A stretch of 64,000 nt of DNA from Streptomyces rhizoryzae (GTDB taxonomy: Bacteria; Actinomycetota; Actinomycetes; Streptomycetales; Streptomycetaceae). The notes below the pieces were generated by a model. It saw only the letters and a program-made list of their open reading frames with translations. It had not been told where the DNA came from and did not search any database. The DNA lies in NCBI RefSeq assembly GCF_023155275.1, contig NZ_JALMUV010000006.1:124001-188000 (forward strand), in the 5' to 3' direction. The translations under genes were made by a program, and so were the position numbers. Shown piece after piece: positions 42,418 to 51,306 of the stretch; position 1 is the first letter of the stretch, and every line of letters starts with the position of its first letter.

Positions 42418-44040
42418 TCAGGCCGCCGCCGTCGCCGCTCCCGCGTAGGAGGTCAGGGCTTCGGTGAGGGCGGTGGGGGCGGAGGGGGGTGGGGTGGCGA
42501 GGGCGAGGTAGCCGTCGGGGCGGATGAGGAAGACGGTGGGGGCGGGGCCGTAGGCGGAGCGGAGGTGGCCGTGGGGGTCGAGGAGGTCGGGGGCGGGGCC
42601 GGTGGTGTGGAGGGTGCGGAGGGGGAGGGGGGTGGTGGAGGTGAGGCGCTCCAGGGCTTCCGAGGGCGGGGTGTTGAGGGCGAGGAGGGTGAAGTGGGGG
42701 CCGCGCAAGAGGTCGAAGAGGCGGACCGGGGTGCCGTCGGGGAGGGCGCAGGGGGCGTCCGGGGCGCGGTCGCCGGCGGTGAGGGCGCCCTCGGGGAGGC
42801 CGGTGCGCAGTTCGCGGGTGAGCGGGCTGTCGCGGTAGCCGACGTCGAGCTGGTGCAGGTCGCGGCCGCGGTGGAGGCTGCCGGAGCGGTGCAGGCGGGT
42901 GCTGGTCTCCAGGATGCGGGCGGCGAGCGGGCGGCGCTCGGTGCCGTAGGTGTCCAGGAGCGCGTCGGGGGCGCCGTGGCGGAGGACGAGGCCCAGCTTC
43001 CAGCCGAGGTTGTAGGCGTCCTGGACGCTGGTGTTGAGGCCCTGGCCACCGGCCGGGGAGTGGATGTGCGCGGCGTCGCCGGCGAGGAAGACCCGGCCGT
43101 GGCGGTAGTGCTCGGCCATGCCCGCCTTGGGGCGGAAGAGGGAGGTCCAGCGGACCTCGCGGACCTGCTCCGGCGTGAGGTGGGTGTGGGTGGCGATCAG
43201 CGCGCGGACCGCCTCGGGTGAGGTGTCCGGTTCGTCGGAGGCCGCGGCGGCGAGCAGCTGGAAGTCGTCGGTGTGCGCGAGGGGGAGCAGGGTGAGGAAG
43301 CCGCCGGTCGGCAGCATCCAGCGGTGCCAGTGCTCGCGGTCCAGGCCGTCCAGCCGGACGTCGGCCAGGACCGCGTGGCCCGGGGCGAGCGCGGGGCCGG
43401 TCATGGCGACGCCGAGCTGCTTGCGGACGGTGCTGCCGCCGCCGTCGCAGGCGACGAGGTAGCGGGCGCGGACGGTGCGGGGGACGGGGGCGGCGCCGCC
43501 CGCGGCGGCGGGGGTGCCGGTGGGGGTGAGGTGGGCGGTGATGCCGTCGGCGTCCTGGGTGAAGCGGGTCAGCTCGGTGCCGAAGGCGACGCTGCCGCCG
43601 AGCTCCCGGAGGCGGTCGTGGAGCAGCTGGACGTTGCGCCACTGGGGGAGCATCAGGGCGTTGGAATGCGGCGCGGACGGCGTCGGGTCGACCCGCTCGA
43701 TCATCTGGTGGGTGTGGACGATCCGGCCGTCCTCCCACAGCGCCATGGGCGGGTAGTCGCCGCCGGCGGCCTGCGCGGCGGCCAGCACACCGAGGTCCTC
43801 GTAGACCTCCTGGGTGCGGGGCTGGATGCCGGTGCCGCGGGCGCCGGGGGAGAGGGTGGGCTGCCGCTCGGCGACGAGGGCGGTCACGCCCCGGCGGGCG
43901 AGGTCGAGGGCGAGCACCAGGCCGGTCGGGCCCGCGCCGGCGATCAGGACGTCCACGGCCGGGGCGCCGGTGCCGCCCCCGGTCCCGGCGGCGGTCTCGG
44001 CAGGGTGGGCGAGAGGTTCCTTAACGTCGTTAAGTGCCAT
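42418..44040 (-). CDS. FAD-dependent aromatic-type monooxygenase
   Basis: A 540-residue class A flavoprotein monooxygenase of the PheA/TetX/RdmE type. FAD motif GAGPTG is at 35-40. The DG region (VACDGGGSTVRKQLGV) and GDAAHIHSPAGGQGLNTSVQDAYNLGWKL are intact, and a thioredoxin-like C-terminal domain follows. It hydroxylates aromatic substrates with NADPH and O2. The first codons overlap a TetR-type operator (44020-44034), and the divergent TetR gene should repress it. Resistance (antibiotic hydroxylation) or catabolism are both possible. Confidence 0.88.
   Translation of the reverse strand: MALNDVKEPLAHPAETAAGTGGGTGAPAVDVLIAGAGPTGLVLALDLARRGVTALVAERQPTLSPGARGTGIQPRTQEVYEDLGVLAAAQAAGGDYPPMALWEDGRIVHTHQMIERVDPTPSAPHSNALMLPQWRNVQLLHDRLRELGGSVAFGTELTRFTQDADGITAHLTPTGTPAAAGGAAPVPRTVRARYLVACDGGGSTVRKQLGVAMTGPALAPGHAVLADVRLDGLDREHWHRWMLPTGGFLTLLPLAHTDDFQLLAAAASDEPDTSPEAVRALIATHTHLTPEQVREVRWTSLFRPKAGMAEHYRHGRVFLAGDAAHIHSPAGGQGLNTSVQDAYNLGWKLGLVLRHGAPDALLDTYGTERRPLAARILETSTRLHRSGSLHRGRDLHQLDVGYRDSPLTRELRTGLPEGALTAGDRAPDAPCALPDGTPVRLFDLLRGPHFTLLALNTPPSEALERLTSTTPLPLRTLHTTGPAPDLLDPHGHLRSAYGPAPTVFLIRPDGYLALATPPPSAPTALTEALTSYAGAATAAA
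44020..44034. promoter_or_regulatory. TetR operator 1, inside the monooxygenase start
   Basis: CTTAACGTCGTTAAG is a perfect 7-bp inverted repeat around one base, covering codons 3-7 of the monooxygenase gene. Bound repressor would sit just downstream of the start codon. Confidence 0.75.
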
Positions 44041-44054
44041 GGGGCGAGGCTGCC

Positions 44055-44069
44055 CTTAACGGTGTTAAG
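44055..44069. promoter_or_regulatory. TetR operator 2, between the divergent genes
   Basis: CTTAACGGTGTTAAG repeats the same half-sites (CTTAAC/GTTAAG) with a 3-base centre, nine bases before the tetR-like ATG. Centres of the two operators are 35 bp apart. Confidence 0.75.
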
Positions 44070-44077
44070 TTGTCAAC

Positions 44078-44767
44078 ATGGTTTCGCGTATCGACCGGGA
44101 ACGGGTGGTGGAGACCGCGCTGCGGCTGCTCAACGAGGGCGGTCTGGACGGGCTCACGCTCCGGCGGATCGCCAAGGAGCTGGACGTCCAGGCGCCGGCG
44201 CTCTACTGGCACTTCAAGAACAAGCAGGAGCTGCTGGACGAGATGGCCACCGAGATCTTCCGGCGGCTGTTCCGGTCCAGGCTCGCCGGGGGCGGGCCCG
44301 GTCCGGACTGCCGGTGGCCGTCCTGGCAGGAGATGCTCGTCCGCACCTGCACCACCCTCCGCCAGGAGCTGCTCTCCTACCGCGACGGCGGGAAGGTGGT
44401 GGCCGGGACGCGGATGACGGACGACACCTTCGCCGGGCCGCTGGAGCTCTTCCTCAGCAGCTTCACCGCGGCCGGCTTCCCGCCGGCCGACGCGGTCACC
44501 GCCTGGTGGACCGCGTACAACTACACCATCGGGCTGGTCATCGAGGAGCAGTCGGTGCACCCCGACCCCGCGCACCCGGAGGTCCGCGACCCGGCCTACG
44601 ACCTGGCGGACCGGGAGAGCCGGCTCGGTGCGGCGTACCCGCTCGCCGCGCGGGCCGGGCGGCAGATGTTCGGCGACGTGGAGGAGTCCTTCCACGCCGG
44701 GCTGCGCCTCATCGTGGCCGGGATCGAGGCCACGTACGTGCGGGGGAAGGGGAGCGCGGGGAGGTGA
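44078..44767 (+). CDS. TetR-family regulator (tetracycline-repressor-like)
   Basis: A 229-residue TetR protein with HTH at about 25-46 (LTLRRIAKELDVQAPALYWHFKNK) and a C-terminal domain of the tetracycline-repressor (TetR_C) type. It is divergent from an FAD monooxygenase across 37 bp, with two matching palindromes. It should repress both genes until an aromatic ligand binds. The ribosome-binding site is weak, and operator 2 overlaps the likely leader. Confidence 0.88.
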   Translation: MVSRIDRERVVETALRLLNEGGLDGLTLRRIAKELDVQAPALYWHFKNKQELLDEMATEIFRRLFRSRLAGGGPGPDCRWPSWQEMLVRTCTTLRQELLSYRDGGKVVAGTRMTDDTFAGPLELFLSSFTAAGFPPADAVTAWWTAYNYTIGLVIEEQSVHPDPAHPEVRDPAYDLADRESRLGAAYPLAARAGRQMFGDVEESFHAGLRLIVAGIEATYVRGKGSAGR

Positions 44768-44841
44768 GGGGGGCCCGGCTCCGCGGGGGCGGGACGGCTC
44801 CGCAGCCCGTGCGGCCCGGGCCCGGCTCCGCGCCCCGCCGA

Positions 44842-46074
44842 CTAGCGGCGCGGGTCGATCGCGCGCCGCAGGCGCGGGGTCAGGGGGCGTTCGACGCAGC
44901 GGTGCAGGAGCCAGGCCAGCAGCAGCATCAGGGCGACGGTCAGCGGCAGGGTGGCGTAGGCGGGGAGTCCGGCGCCGCGGTGCAGGGCTCCTAGCACCAC
45001 CCAGCCGAGGTGCTCGTGGACGAGGTAGAAGGGGTAGGTCAGGGCGCCGGCGACGGTCAGCCAGCGCCAGTCGGCCCGGCGGAAGGCGCCCAGCGCGACC
45101 GCGGCGACCAGGGCGAAGCCGGCCGTGACGAGGGCGATGACCACGGCCGCCGAGCGGTAGGAGAAGGCGTGCGCGGAGGGCGCGTGCCACAGTCCGGCGA
45201 CCGCGTAGTGCTGGCCGATCAGCCAGCCGGCCAGCACGATCGTCCAGGCGACCAGGTCCTTGGCGCCGTAGCGGTGCAGCAGGTACAGGCCCACCCCGCC
45301 GATGAAGAACGGGGCGTACTGCGGCATCAGCACGGTGTTCAGGAACGGGTCGTGAGCGGACTGGGCCAGCGCGGCGGCCAGCGTCCAGCCGGCGCAGAAG
45401 AGGACCACCCGGCCGCGGGTGGCGCCCGGCAGGACGACGCAGAGCGCGAAGAGCGCGTAGAACCGCATCTCCGCCCACAGCGTCCAGCAGACGCCGAGGA
45501 CCCGGTGCACGCCGAGCGGGGACTGGAGCATGGTCAGGTTCGTCAGCACGTCGCTGGGGGAGAGGGCCTTGAAGGCGACCCAGGGGAGTGCGAAGACGGC
45601 GGTGACCAGGAGGACCGCGACCCAGTAGGCGGGGTAGAGGCGGGCGACGCGGCTCGCGGCGAAGGAGCGCAGGCGCCGCAGCCCCGGCGCGGAACGGCCC
45701 GGCGAAGGGCCGTGGGCGGTGGGCGGGGCCCAGCCGCTCAGGCAGATGACGAAGCCGCTGATCACGAAGAAGATCTGGACGCCCAGGCAGCCGTACGCGA
45801 ACGCCCCGGACAGGGCCGGGAATTCGCGGGCCGGGGAGGCGCCCCAGGCGCGGGAGATGTCGCCGTTCCGGCCGCCGTAGTGGTACGCGGCGACCATCAG
45901 GGCGGCGACCAGCCGCAGCCCGTCCAGGGCCCGCAGCCGGGCGGTGCCGCCGCTCCGGCCGCGGCCCGGTATCGCGGGGTCCGGGACGGCGGCCGGGCCC
46001 GCCCCGGCAGCGTCGTCCGCGGTGCGGACCGGCGCCGCCAGGGGAGCGCCGGCCGCCGGCGGGGCGGTGGCCAT
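44842..46074 (-). CDS. Acyltransferase 3 family membrane protein
   Basis: A 410-residue polytopic O-acyltransferase (about 10 helices). It carries AAYHYGGRNGD, FFVISGFVICLSG and SRVARLYPAYWVAV, which are family signatures. It would transfer acetyl or acyl groups to sugars on the outside. Its ATG touches the stop of the polysialyltransferase-like gene, making it the last gene of a three-gene operon; O-acetylation of the wall polymer is a reasonable guess. Confidence 0.85.
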   Translation of the reverse strand: MATAPPAAGAPLAAPVRTADDAAGAGPAAVPDPAIPGRGRSGGTARLRALDGLRLVAALMVAAYHYGGRNGDISRAWGASPAREFPALSGAFAYGCLGVQIFFVISGFVICLSGWAPPTAHGPSPGRSAPGLRRLRSFAASRVARLYPAYWVAVLLVTAVFALPWVAFKALSPSDVLTNLTMLQSPLGVHRVLGVCWTLWAEMRFYALFALCVVLPGATRGRVVLFCAGWTLAAALAQSAHDPFLNTVLMPQYAPFFIGGVGLYLLHRYGAKDLVAWTIVLAGWLIGQHYAVAGLWHAPSAHAFSYRSAAVVIALVTAGFALVAAVALGAFRRADWRWLTVAGALTYPFYLVHEHLGWVVLGALHRGAGLPAYATLPLTVALMLLLAWLLHRCVERPLTPRLRRAIDPRR

Positions 46075-47438
46075 CAGGCCGCGACCCGCTTCGTGATCCG
46101 GCGCTGCACGGCCCGGGCCCGGCGCGCCACCCGGCGCACCGCGGCGTTGCGCGGGATGAACGAGAGCTGGGAGGGGAGCGCGCCGGGCAGCGCCAGCGCG
46201 GTCAGCCGGCGCCGCTTGAAGTACCGCCGGGTGTACGGGCCGAGGTGGGCGGTGAGGTACCGCTCGGCGGCCGGGCGCAGCTCCGGGTAGATCTGGGGCT
46301 GCATGGCGTAGCCGACGGCCCGGACCAGCGGGCCGACGGTCGCCGGGGTGGCCAGGGTGCGGGGCCGTTCGCCGCGGTCGGCGAGGTCCGGGACCAGCGC
46401 GTCCACCAGCGTCACCGGCACCCGGTTGCTGTTCTGGTACGGCGTCAGCCGGTCCAGCAGCAGTCCGGTGCCGGTCCGGGCCACCGGCAGGCCGAAGAAG
46501 GCGGACGCGGTCAGCAGGGCGGTGGAGAAGCAGCCGACCACGAGGGCCGGCCGGACCCGCTGGTAGAGCACCTCGGCGATCAGCGGCCGGTCCAGCACCG
46601 TCAGCGCGACGCCCAGCTTCTCCGCCTCCCGCTCCAGCAGGCGCGACCAGCGGGCCGGTGCCGACGGGTGCGGTTTGAAGACGAGTGCGCGGTGGCCCCG
46701 CGCGACCGCCCCGCGCGCCATCGCCACGTGCAGCTCCTCCTCTTCCTGCGGGGTGAGGATGGCGAGCGCGGAGAGGTACTGGCCGAGCAGCAGCGCCGCG
46801 CCCTCGGGGACGTCCGCCAGGTCGTCGGCGTCCGCGCTCTCCGCGGCGAGTTCGGCCAGGACGGCGGTGAACGACGCGGTCGGCACGATGTGCGGTTCGA
46901 CGCCGAACTCGGTGAGCAGCAGCGGCGCGAGGCCCGGTACGAGGTCCAGGTGCAGCAGCCGGCCGATCCGGGTGCCGATCAGCGGGTTGAGCTTGTCGCG
47001 GGTGGGGCCGTAGCTCATCAGCCCGTCGGCGTAGATGTCGATCGGCGCGTCCGGGAACAGCTGCGCCAGCGCCAGCGCCGGGTTGACCTGGATGGACTCC
47101 AGGACCAGCGCCACCTCGTCGTCGCCCAGCCCCCACAGCAGCCGCAGCTGGCGCTCCCACAGCGGGACGTCGTCGGGGCGCGGGGACCAGCCGCCGGGGT
47201 GGAACGGGCGGATCGTCTCGTTCCACGACAGCACGCCGTCGAAGCGGCCGCGCAGCCGCGCGAAACCGGGCATCGCGTCCAGCGCCGGGCTGGTCTCCGG
47301 GGTCGCCGCGTTGTTGGCGATCAGCAGCAGCCGGCGGTCGGCCGGGGCGAACAGGCCGGCGTCCAGGGCGGCGGCCAGGGTCGCCGCGCCGTAGAGGGTG
47401 GACGCCAGGAAGATCTGGGTACGGGGCCGGCCGGGCAT
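46074..47438 (-). CDS. Polysialyltransferase-family glycosyltransferase
   Basis: A 454-residue cytoplasmic protein resembling alpha-2,8-polysialyltransferases/capsule polymerases. It has FLASTLYGAATLAA at the N-terminus, DIYADGLMSYGPTRDKL, FKPHPSAPARW (the HP motif) and VVGCFSTALLTAS (the S/T motif). It would polymerise nonulosonic acid (Kdn/sialic acid) residues. It overlaps genes on both sides, and NeuA/NeuB-type precursor enzymes are encoded 3-5 kb away on the other strand. Confidence 0.8.
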   Translation of the reverse strand: MPGRPRTQIFLASTLYGAATLAAALDAGLFAPADRRLLLIANNAATPETSPALDAMPGFARLRGRFDGVLSWNETIRPFHPGGWSPRPDDVPLWERQLRLLWGLGDDEVALVLESIQVNPALALAQLFPDAPIDIYADGLMSYGPTRDKLNPLIGTRIGRLLHLDLVPGLAPLLLTEFGVEPHIVPTASFTAVLAELAAESADADDLADVPEGAALLLGQYLSALAILTPQEEEELHVAMARGAVARGHRALVFKPHPSAPARWSRLLEREAEKLGVALTVLDRPLIAEVLYQRVRPALVVGCFSTALLTASAFFGLPVARTGTGLLLDRLTPYQNSNRVPVTLVDALVPDLADRGERPRTLATPATVGPLVRAVGYAMQPQIYPELRPAAERYLTAHLGPYTRRYFKRRRLTALALPGALPSQLSFIPRNAAVRRVARRARAVQRRITKRVAA

Positions 47439-48415
47439 CAGGCGGCGACCTCCGCGGGGGCGGGGCGGCGGCGCACCCGCCGCAGCCGGGACGCGCGCTG
47501 GGCATCCATGGAATCGAGGGCTTCCTTCAGTACGTCCTGCGGCATGCGTTTCATGGCCGCGGCGCTCAGCGCCCGCAATTGCCGGGCGACCGGCGGTTCG
47601 AATCGTTCGATGGTGCCGAGGTGGTGGGAAATGATGGCGCAATATGTGCGCACCGCTTTCGGCAGCAGCAGTGCCGCGTCCCGGTCCCGCGCCGTTTCCT
47701 CGATCACCTGGTCGAAAGCGCGGATGAAGTGCAATTGCCGGACGTCGCCGATCTGGGTCAGTGAGGACGCCACTCCGCGCCGGTAGAAAACACCCAGCAA
47801 ACCGGCCACCGCCATGGATTTCGCCTCGCGGTGCAGCCGCCAGATCCACGGCCGGTCCTCCGCGGTGCGCAATCCGTCGGTGAAGTGCAGCAGTCCGCCG
47901 TCCAGCAGCCGGCGGTGGTAGATCCCGGCCCAGGCGTACGCGTAATCGACCGAGGTGGAGCGGTCGGCGGGCAGGATCACGCTGCGCGGATCGAGCACCA
48001 CCCCCCGCCGGCCGTGCGGCACCCGGTGCACGGTGCGCCGCCGGCCGGTGCACTGGACGTGGTCGGTGCGTACGAAGTCGCACCCCAACTCCTCGATGGC
48101 CGCGAGGAGTTCGGAGAGGTAGCCGGGGGCCAGCCAGTCGTCGCCGTCCAGGAAGGTGAGGTACTCGCCGCGCGCCGCGTCCAGGCCGGTGTTGCGGGCG
48201 GTGGCCAGGCCGCCGTTCTTCTCGTGCCGCAGCAGCCGGGCGCCCGGGAGTTCCGCCGCGGCGCGGCGGAGGATCTCCGGTGTCTCGTCGTGCGAACAGT
48301 CCTCGACGAGCAGGAATTCGAAATCCTCACGGGCGTTCGCCGCCAGGCTTTTCAGGGTATCGGGCGCGTATGTCTGCACGTTGTAGAACGGCACGACGAC
48401 GGAGAGCTTGACCAC
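47438..48415 (-). CDS. Family 2 glycosyltransferase
   Basis: A 325-residue GT-A fold GT2 enzyme: LSVVVPFYN (4-12), LVEDCSHDET (36-45) and the metal-binding LDGDDW (89-94). The GTG at 48415 is used; an ATG at 48445 lacks a ribosome-binding site. It starts the leftward operon GT2, polysialyltransferase-like, acyltransferase, divergent from the DUF6716 gene across 232 bp. It probably adds a linker or branch sugar of the wall glycopolymer. Confidence 0.85.
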   Translation of the reverse strand: MVKLSVVVPFYNVQTYAPDTLKSLAANAREDFEFLLVEDCSHDETPEILRRAAAELPGARLLRHEKNGGLATARNTGLDAARGEYLTFLDGDDWLAPGYLSELLAAIEELGCDFVRTDHVQCTGRRRTVHRVPHGRRGVVLDPRSVILPADRSTSVDYAYAWAGIYHRRLLDGGLLHFTDGLRTAEDRPWIWRLHREAKSMAVAGLLGVFYRRGVASSLTQIGDVRQLHFIRAFDQVIEETARDRDAALLLPKAVRTYCAIISHHLGTIERFEPPVARQLRALSAAAMKRMPQDVLKEALDSMDAQRASRLRRVRRRPAPAEVAA

Positions 48416-48634
48416 CCGCCAGACGTTAAGGGCGGTGCCCGGCATTCGTCTTGACGCGCCGCGTACCCGGTGGTGAACGACGCATGGCGGGATGGTTAAC
48501 CGGTGCGGCGGCCGGACGGTGTCCGGGGTGTATGCGGCGATATCCGTTGAGGTATCCGGACGGGTTCGGGAAGCGTCGGTCGGCTGTTAACCCTTTGTTG
48601 CTTCCCAGTTGGCCCGCCCACCGTCGCGCCTTCC

Positions 48635-48640
48635 TAGCGT
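48635..48640 (+). promoter_or_regulatory. -10 element of a leaderless promoter (DUF6716 gene)
   Basis: TAGCGT ends seven bases before the GTG start at 48648, so transcription should begin at or next to the start codon. Confidence 0.5.
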
Positions 48641-48647
48641 CTTCGGC

Positions 48648-50015
48648 GTGCCATCACCCATCCATTCCGCACCGCGGGTCGCGGTCCTCGCCGACTCGGA
48701 CACCCGGTGGAAGTGGGGCGCCCTGACCGCGCGCCGGCTGCGGCCGGACGCCCGGATCGACGGCTACCTGCTCCGCGGCCGCGCCACCCCCACCGTCCGC
48801 CAGCTCGGCGAGGTCGGCGCCCGCGCGGACTCGCTCCGGGAGATCGGCGCCGCCGGCTTCCTCGCCCTGATGGAGCGCGGCGCGCGGGACCCGGACGGCG
48901 CCGACTGCCAGGTGCTGGTGCTGTCCTGCGTCGGCGGCGCCGTCCAGGCGATGCTGCACGGCCTCGCGCACGCCTGGCGCGCCCCGGACACCCGCCGCCC
49001 CGTCGTCGTCACCGGCTACGTCGGCGTGGTCTACGAGAAGCTCGCCGACGGCCTGCTGCTGCGGCACGGCGCCGATGTGGTGCTGGCCAACTCCCGGCAC
49101 GACGCGGAGCGCTTCCGGGCCGTCTACCGGGGCGCCGGCGCACCGGACGGCAGCGTGGTGGAGTGCGCGCTGCCGTTCCTCGGCGGCGCGCCCTACCGCG
49201 CGCCGGACGGCCCGGCCGGGAAGCCCTGCACCGTGGTGTTCGCCGCCCAGCCCTCCGTCCCGGACAGCCGCGAGGGCCGGACGTACCTGCTGCGCCGGGC
49301 CGTTGAGCACGCCCGCCGCAACCCCGGCCGCGAGGTGCTGGTCAAACTCCGCAGCCGCCCCGGCGAACACACCACCCACATCGAGGAACTCCCGTACCAG
49401 AAGCTCGCCGCCAGGATCCCCGGCGGACTGCCCGCCAACTGCCGCCTGGTGTACGGGAACATGGGCGAGGTCCTGGACCGCACCGACCTGCTCGTCACGG
49501 TCAGCTCCACCGCCGCCCTGGAGTCGCTGCACCGCGGGATCCCCACCGCCGTGCTGACCGACCTCGGCATCCGCGAGGCGCTCGGCAACCACCACTTCCT
49601 CGGCTCCGGCTGCCTGGCCTCCTGGGACCAGCTCGACGCCGGGCACCGGCCGGAGCCCGACCCCGCGTGGCTGGCCCGCCAGGGCGTCGCCCCGGCGGCG
49701 GGCGCGCCCGGGGAGTACGAGCGGGCCTTCGACGCCGCCCGGGACCGGGTCGCCGCACTGGCCGCCGCCGACCGCCTGCCGCCGCTCACCCCGTACTACA
49801 CCCCCCGCACCGCCCCCGGGTACCTGCCCGGCATCCTCGCCCGCTACGGCCTGGACCCGCACGGCGCGCCGCTCGCCGGGTACGCCGCAGCGGACGACGA
49901 GGCCGCCGGGCTGCGGAAGTTCGCCCGCGACACCGTCCGGGAGGCCGCCCGCGGCGCCTACCGCCACGGCGTCCAGCGCATCGCCCCGGCCGTCCGGCGC
50001 TGGGGGCAGCTGTGA
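48648..50015 (+). CDS. DUF6716 protein, glycosyltransferase-like, of the nonulosonic-acid cluster
   Basis: A 455-residue cytoplasmic protein with a Rossmann-like start (RVAVLADSDTRWKWGALTARRL), a central VVFAAQPSVPDSREGRTYLL and late VYGNMGEVLDRTDLLVTVSSTAALES. These resemble GT-B fold polymer glycosyltransferases (HP-like and S-rich nucleotide-sugar loops). It is the first gene of a four-gene run with NeuA-, NeuB- and sialyltransferase-like genes, its stop overlapping a GTG of the next frame. It is likely a glycosyltransferase of the teichulosonic acid pathway. Confidence 0.65.
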   Translation: MPSPIHSAPRVAVLADSDTRWKWGALTARRLRPDARIDGYLLRGRATPTVRQLGEVGARADSLREIGAAGFLALMERGARDPDGADCQVLVLSCVGGAVQAMLHGLAHAWRAPDTRRPVVVTGYVGVVYEKLADGLLLRHGADVVLANSRHDAERFRAVYRGAGAPDGSVVECALPFLGGAPYRAPDGPAGKPCTVVFAAQPSVPDSREGRTYLLRRAVEHARRNPGREVLVKLRSRPGEHTTHIEELPYQKLAARIPGGLPANCRLVYGNMGEVLDRTDLLVTVSSTAALESLHRGIPTAVLTDLGIREALGNHHFLGSGCLASWDQLDAGHRPEPDPAWLARQGVAPAAGAPGEYERAFDAARDRVAALAAADRLPPLTPYYTPRTAPGYLPGILARYGLDPHGAPLAGYAAADDEAAGLRKFARDTVREAARGAYRHGVQRIAPAVRRWGQL

Positions 50016-50044
50016 CCCGTCCCCGTCCGACCGAGGAGAGCACC

Positions 50045-51244
50045 GTGCCCCCCACCGTTGTGGCCGTCATCCCCGCACGCGGGGGATCCAAGGGCGTGCC
50101 CGCCAAGAACCTCGCCGCCGTCGGCGGCGTGCCGCTGGTCGCCCGGGCGGTGCGGGTCTGCCGGGCCGCCCGCCTGGTCACCGACGTGGTCGTCTCCACC
50201 GACGACGCCGGGATCGCGGCGGCCGCCCGGGGCGCCGGCGCGGTCGTCATACGCCGCCCCGGCGAGATCGCCGGCGACACCGCCACCAGCGAGGCCGCCG
50301 TCCGGCACGCACTGGACGCCTACGAGGCCGGGCAGGACCGCCGGGTGGACGCGGTGCTGCTCGTCCAGTGCACCAGCCCGTTCCTGGTGAGCGAGGAGAT
50401 CGACGCGGTGGCCGCGGCGGTCGTCGAGGACGGGGCGGACAGCGCGCTGACCGTCGCGCCGTTCCACGGCTTCGTCTGGCGGGACACCGGACCGGACGCC
50501 GGTTCCCGGGGCACCGGCGGCGGCCACGGCGTCAACCACGACAAGTCCGTCCGGCCGCGCCGCCAGGACCGCCCGCAGGACCTGCTGGAGACCGGCGCCG
50601 CCTACGCCATGGACGCGGCCGGATTCCGCGCCGCCGGCCACCGCTTCTTCGGCCGCACCGCCCTGGTCCGCACCGACCCGGCCCGGGTCCTGGAGATCGA
50701 CGACCCGCACGACCTGGCCCGCGCCCGCGCGCTCGCCCCGCTCCTGGACGGCCCCCGCCCCGGCGCCCTGCCGACCCGGGACGACATCGACGCGGTCGTC
50801 CTCGACTTCGACGGCACCCAGACCGACGACCGGGTGCTGGTCGACGCCGACGGCCGGGAGACCGTCGCGGTGCACCGCGGCGACGGCCTGGGCATCGCCG
50901 CCCTGCGCCGCGCCGGGCTGCACCTGCTGATCCTCTCCACCGAGCAGAACCCGGTGGTCGCCGCCCGCGCCCGCAAGCTGAAGGTGCCCGTCCGGCACGG
51001 CATCGACCGCAAGGACATCGCCCTGAAGCAGTGGTGCGAGGAGACCGGCGTCACCCCCGACCGGGTGCTCTACGTCGGCAACGACGTCAACGACCTGCCC
51101 TGCTTCGACCTGGTCGGCTGGCCGGTCGCGGTCGCCTCCGCGCACGACGTGGTGCGCGGCGCGGCCCGCGCGGTCACCGCCACCCCCGGCGGCAGCGGCG
51201 CCGTCCGCGAGATCGCCGGCTGGCTGCTGGGTCCCTCCCTCTGA
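50045..51244 (+). CDS. neuA: Acylneuraminate cytidylyltransferase fused to HAD phosphatase
   Basis: A 399-residue two-domain enzyme. Residues 1-235 are a CMP-nonulosonate synthetase (VIPARGGSKGVPAKNL at 8-23; VQCTSPF; ETGAAYAMD). Residues 248-399 are a KDO8P-phosphatase-like HAD domain with Asp254-x-Asp256 (DFDGTQTDD), STEQN, and GNDVNDL. It would both dephosphorylate the 9-phosphate and activate the sugar with CTP. The GTG at 50045 has GAGGAG six bases upstream and is preferred to the overlapping GTG at 50012. Confidence 0.88.
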   Translation: MPPTVVAVIPARGGSKGVPAKNLAAVGGVPLVARAVRVCRAARLVTDVVVSTDDAGIAAAARGAGAVVIRRPGEIAGDTATSEAAVRHALDAYEAGQDRRVDAVLLVQCTSPFLVSEEIDAVAAAVVEDGADSALTVAPFHGFVWRDTGPDAGSRGTGGGHGVNHDKSVRPRRQDRPQDLLETGAAYAMDAAGFRAAGHRFFGRTALVRTDPARVLEIDDPHDLARARALAPLLDGPRPGALPTRDDIDAVVLDFDGTQTDDRVLVDADGRETVAVHRGDGLGIAALRRAGLHLLILSTEQNPVVAARARKLKVPVRHGIDRKDIALKQWCEETGVTPDRVLYVGNDVNDLPCFDLVGWPVAVASAHDVVRGAARAVTATPGGSGAVREIAGWLLGPSL

Positions 51245-51306
51245 CCCCGCCACCCCACCCCTGCCACCCCCCAAACCCTCACCCCGAACAGAACGAAGGA
51301 CCTCCC

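Noticed and set aside
47590..47610. GGTTCGAATCG, which resembles a tRNA T-loop
   Set aside because: Lies inside the GT2 coding sequence and has no matching acceptor, D or anticodon stems nearby.
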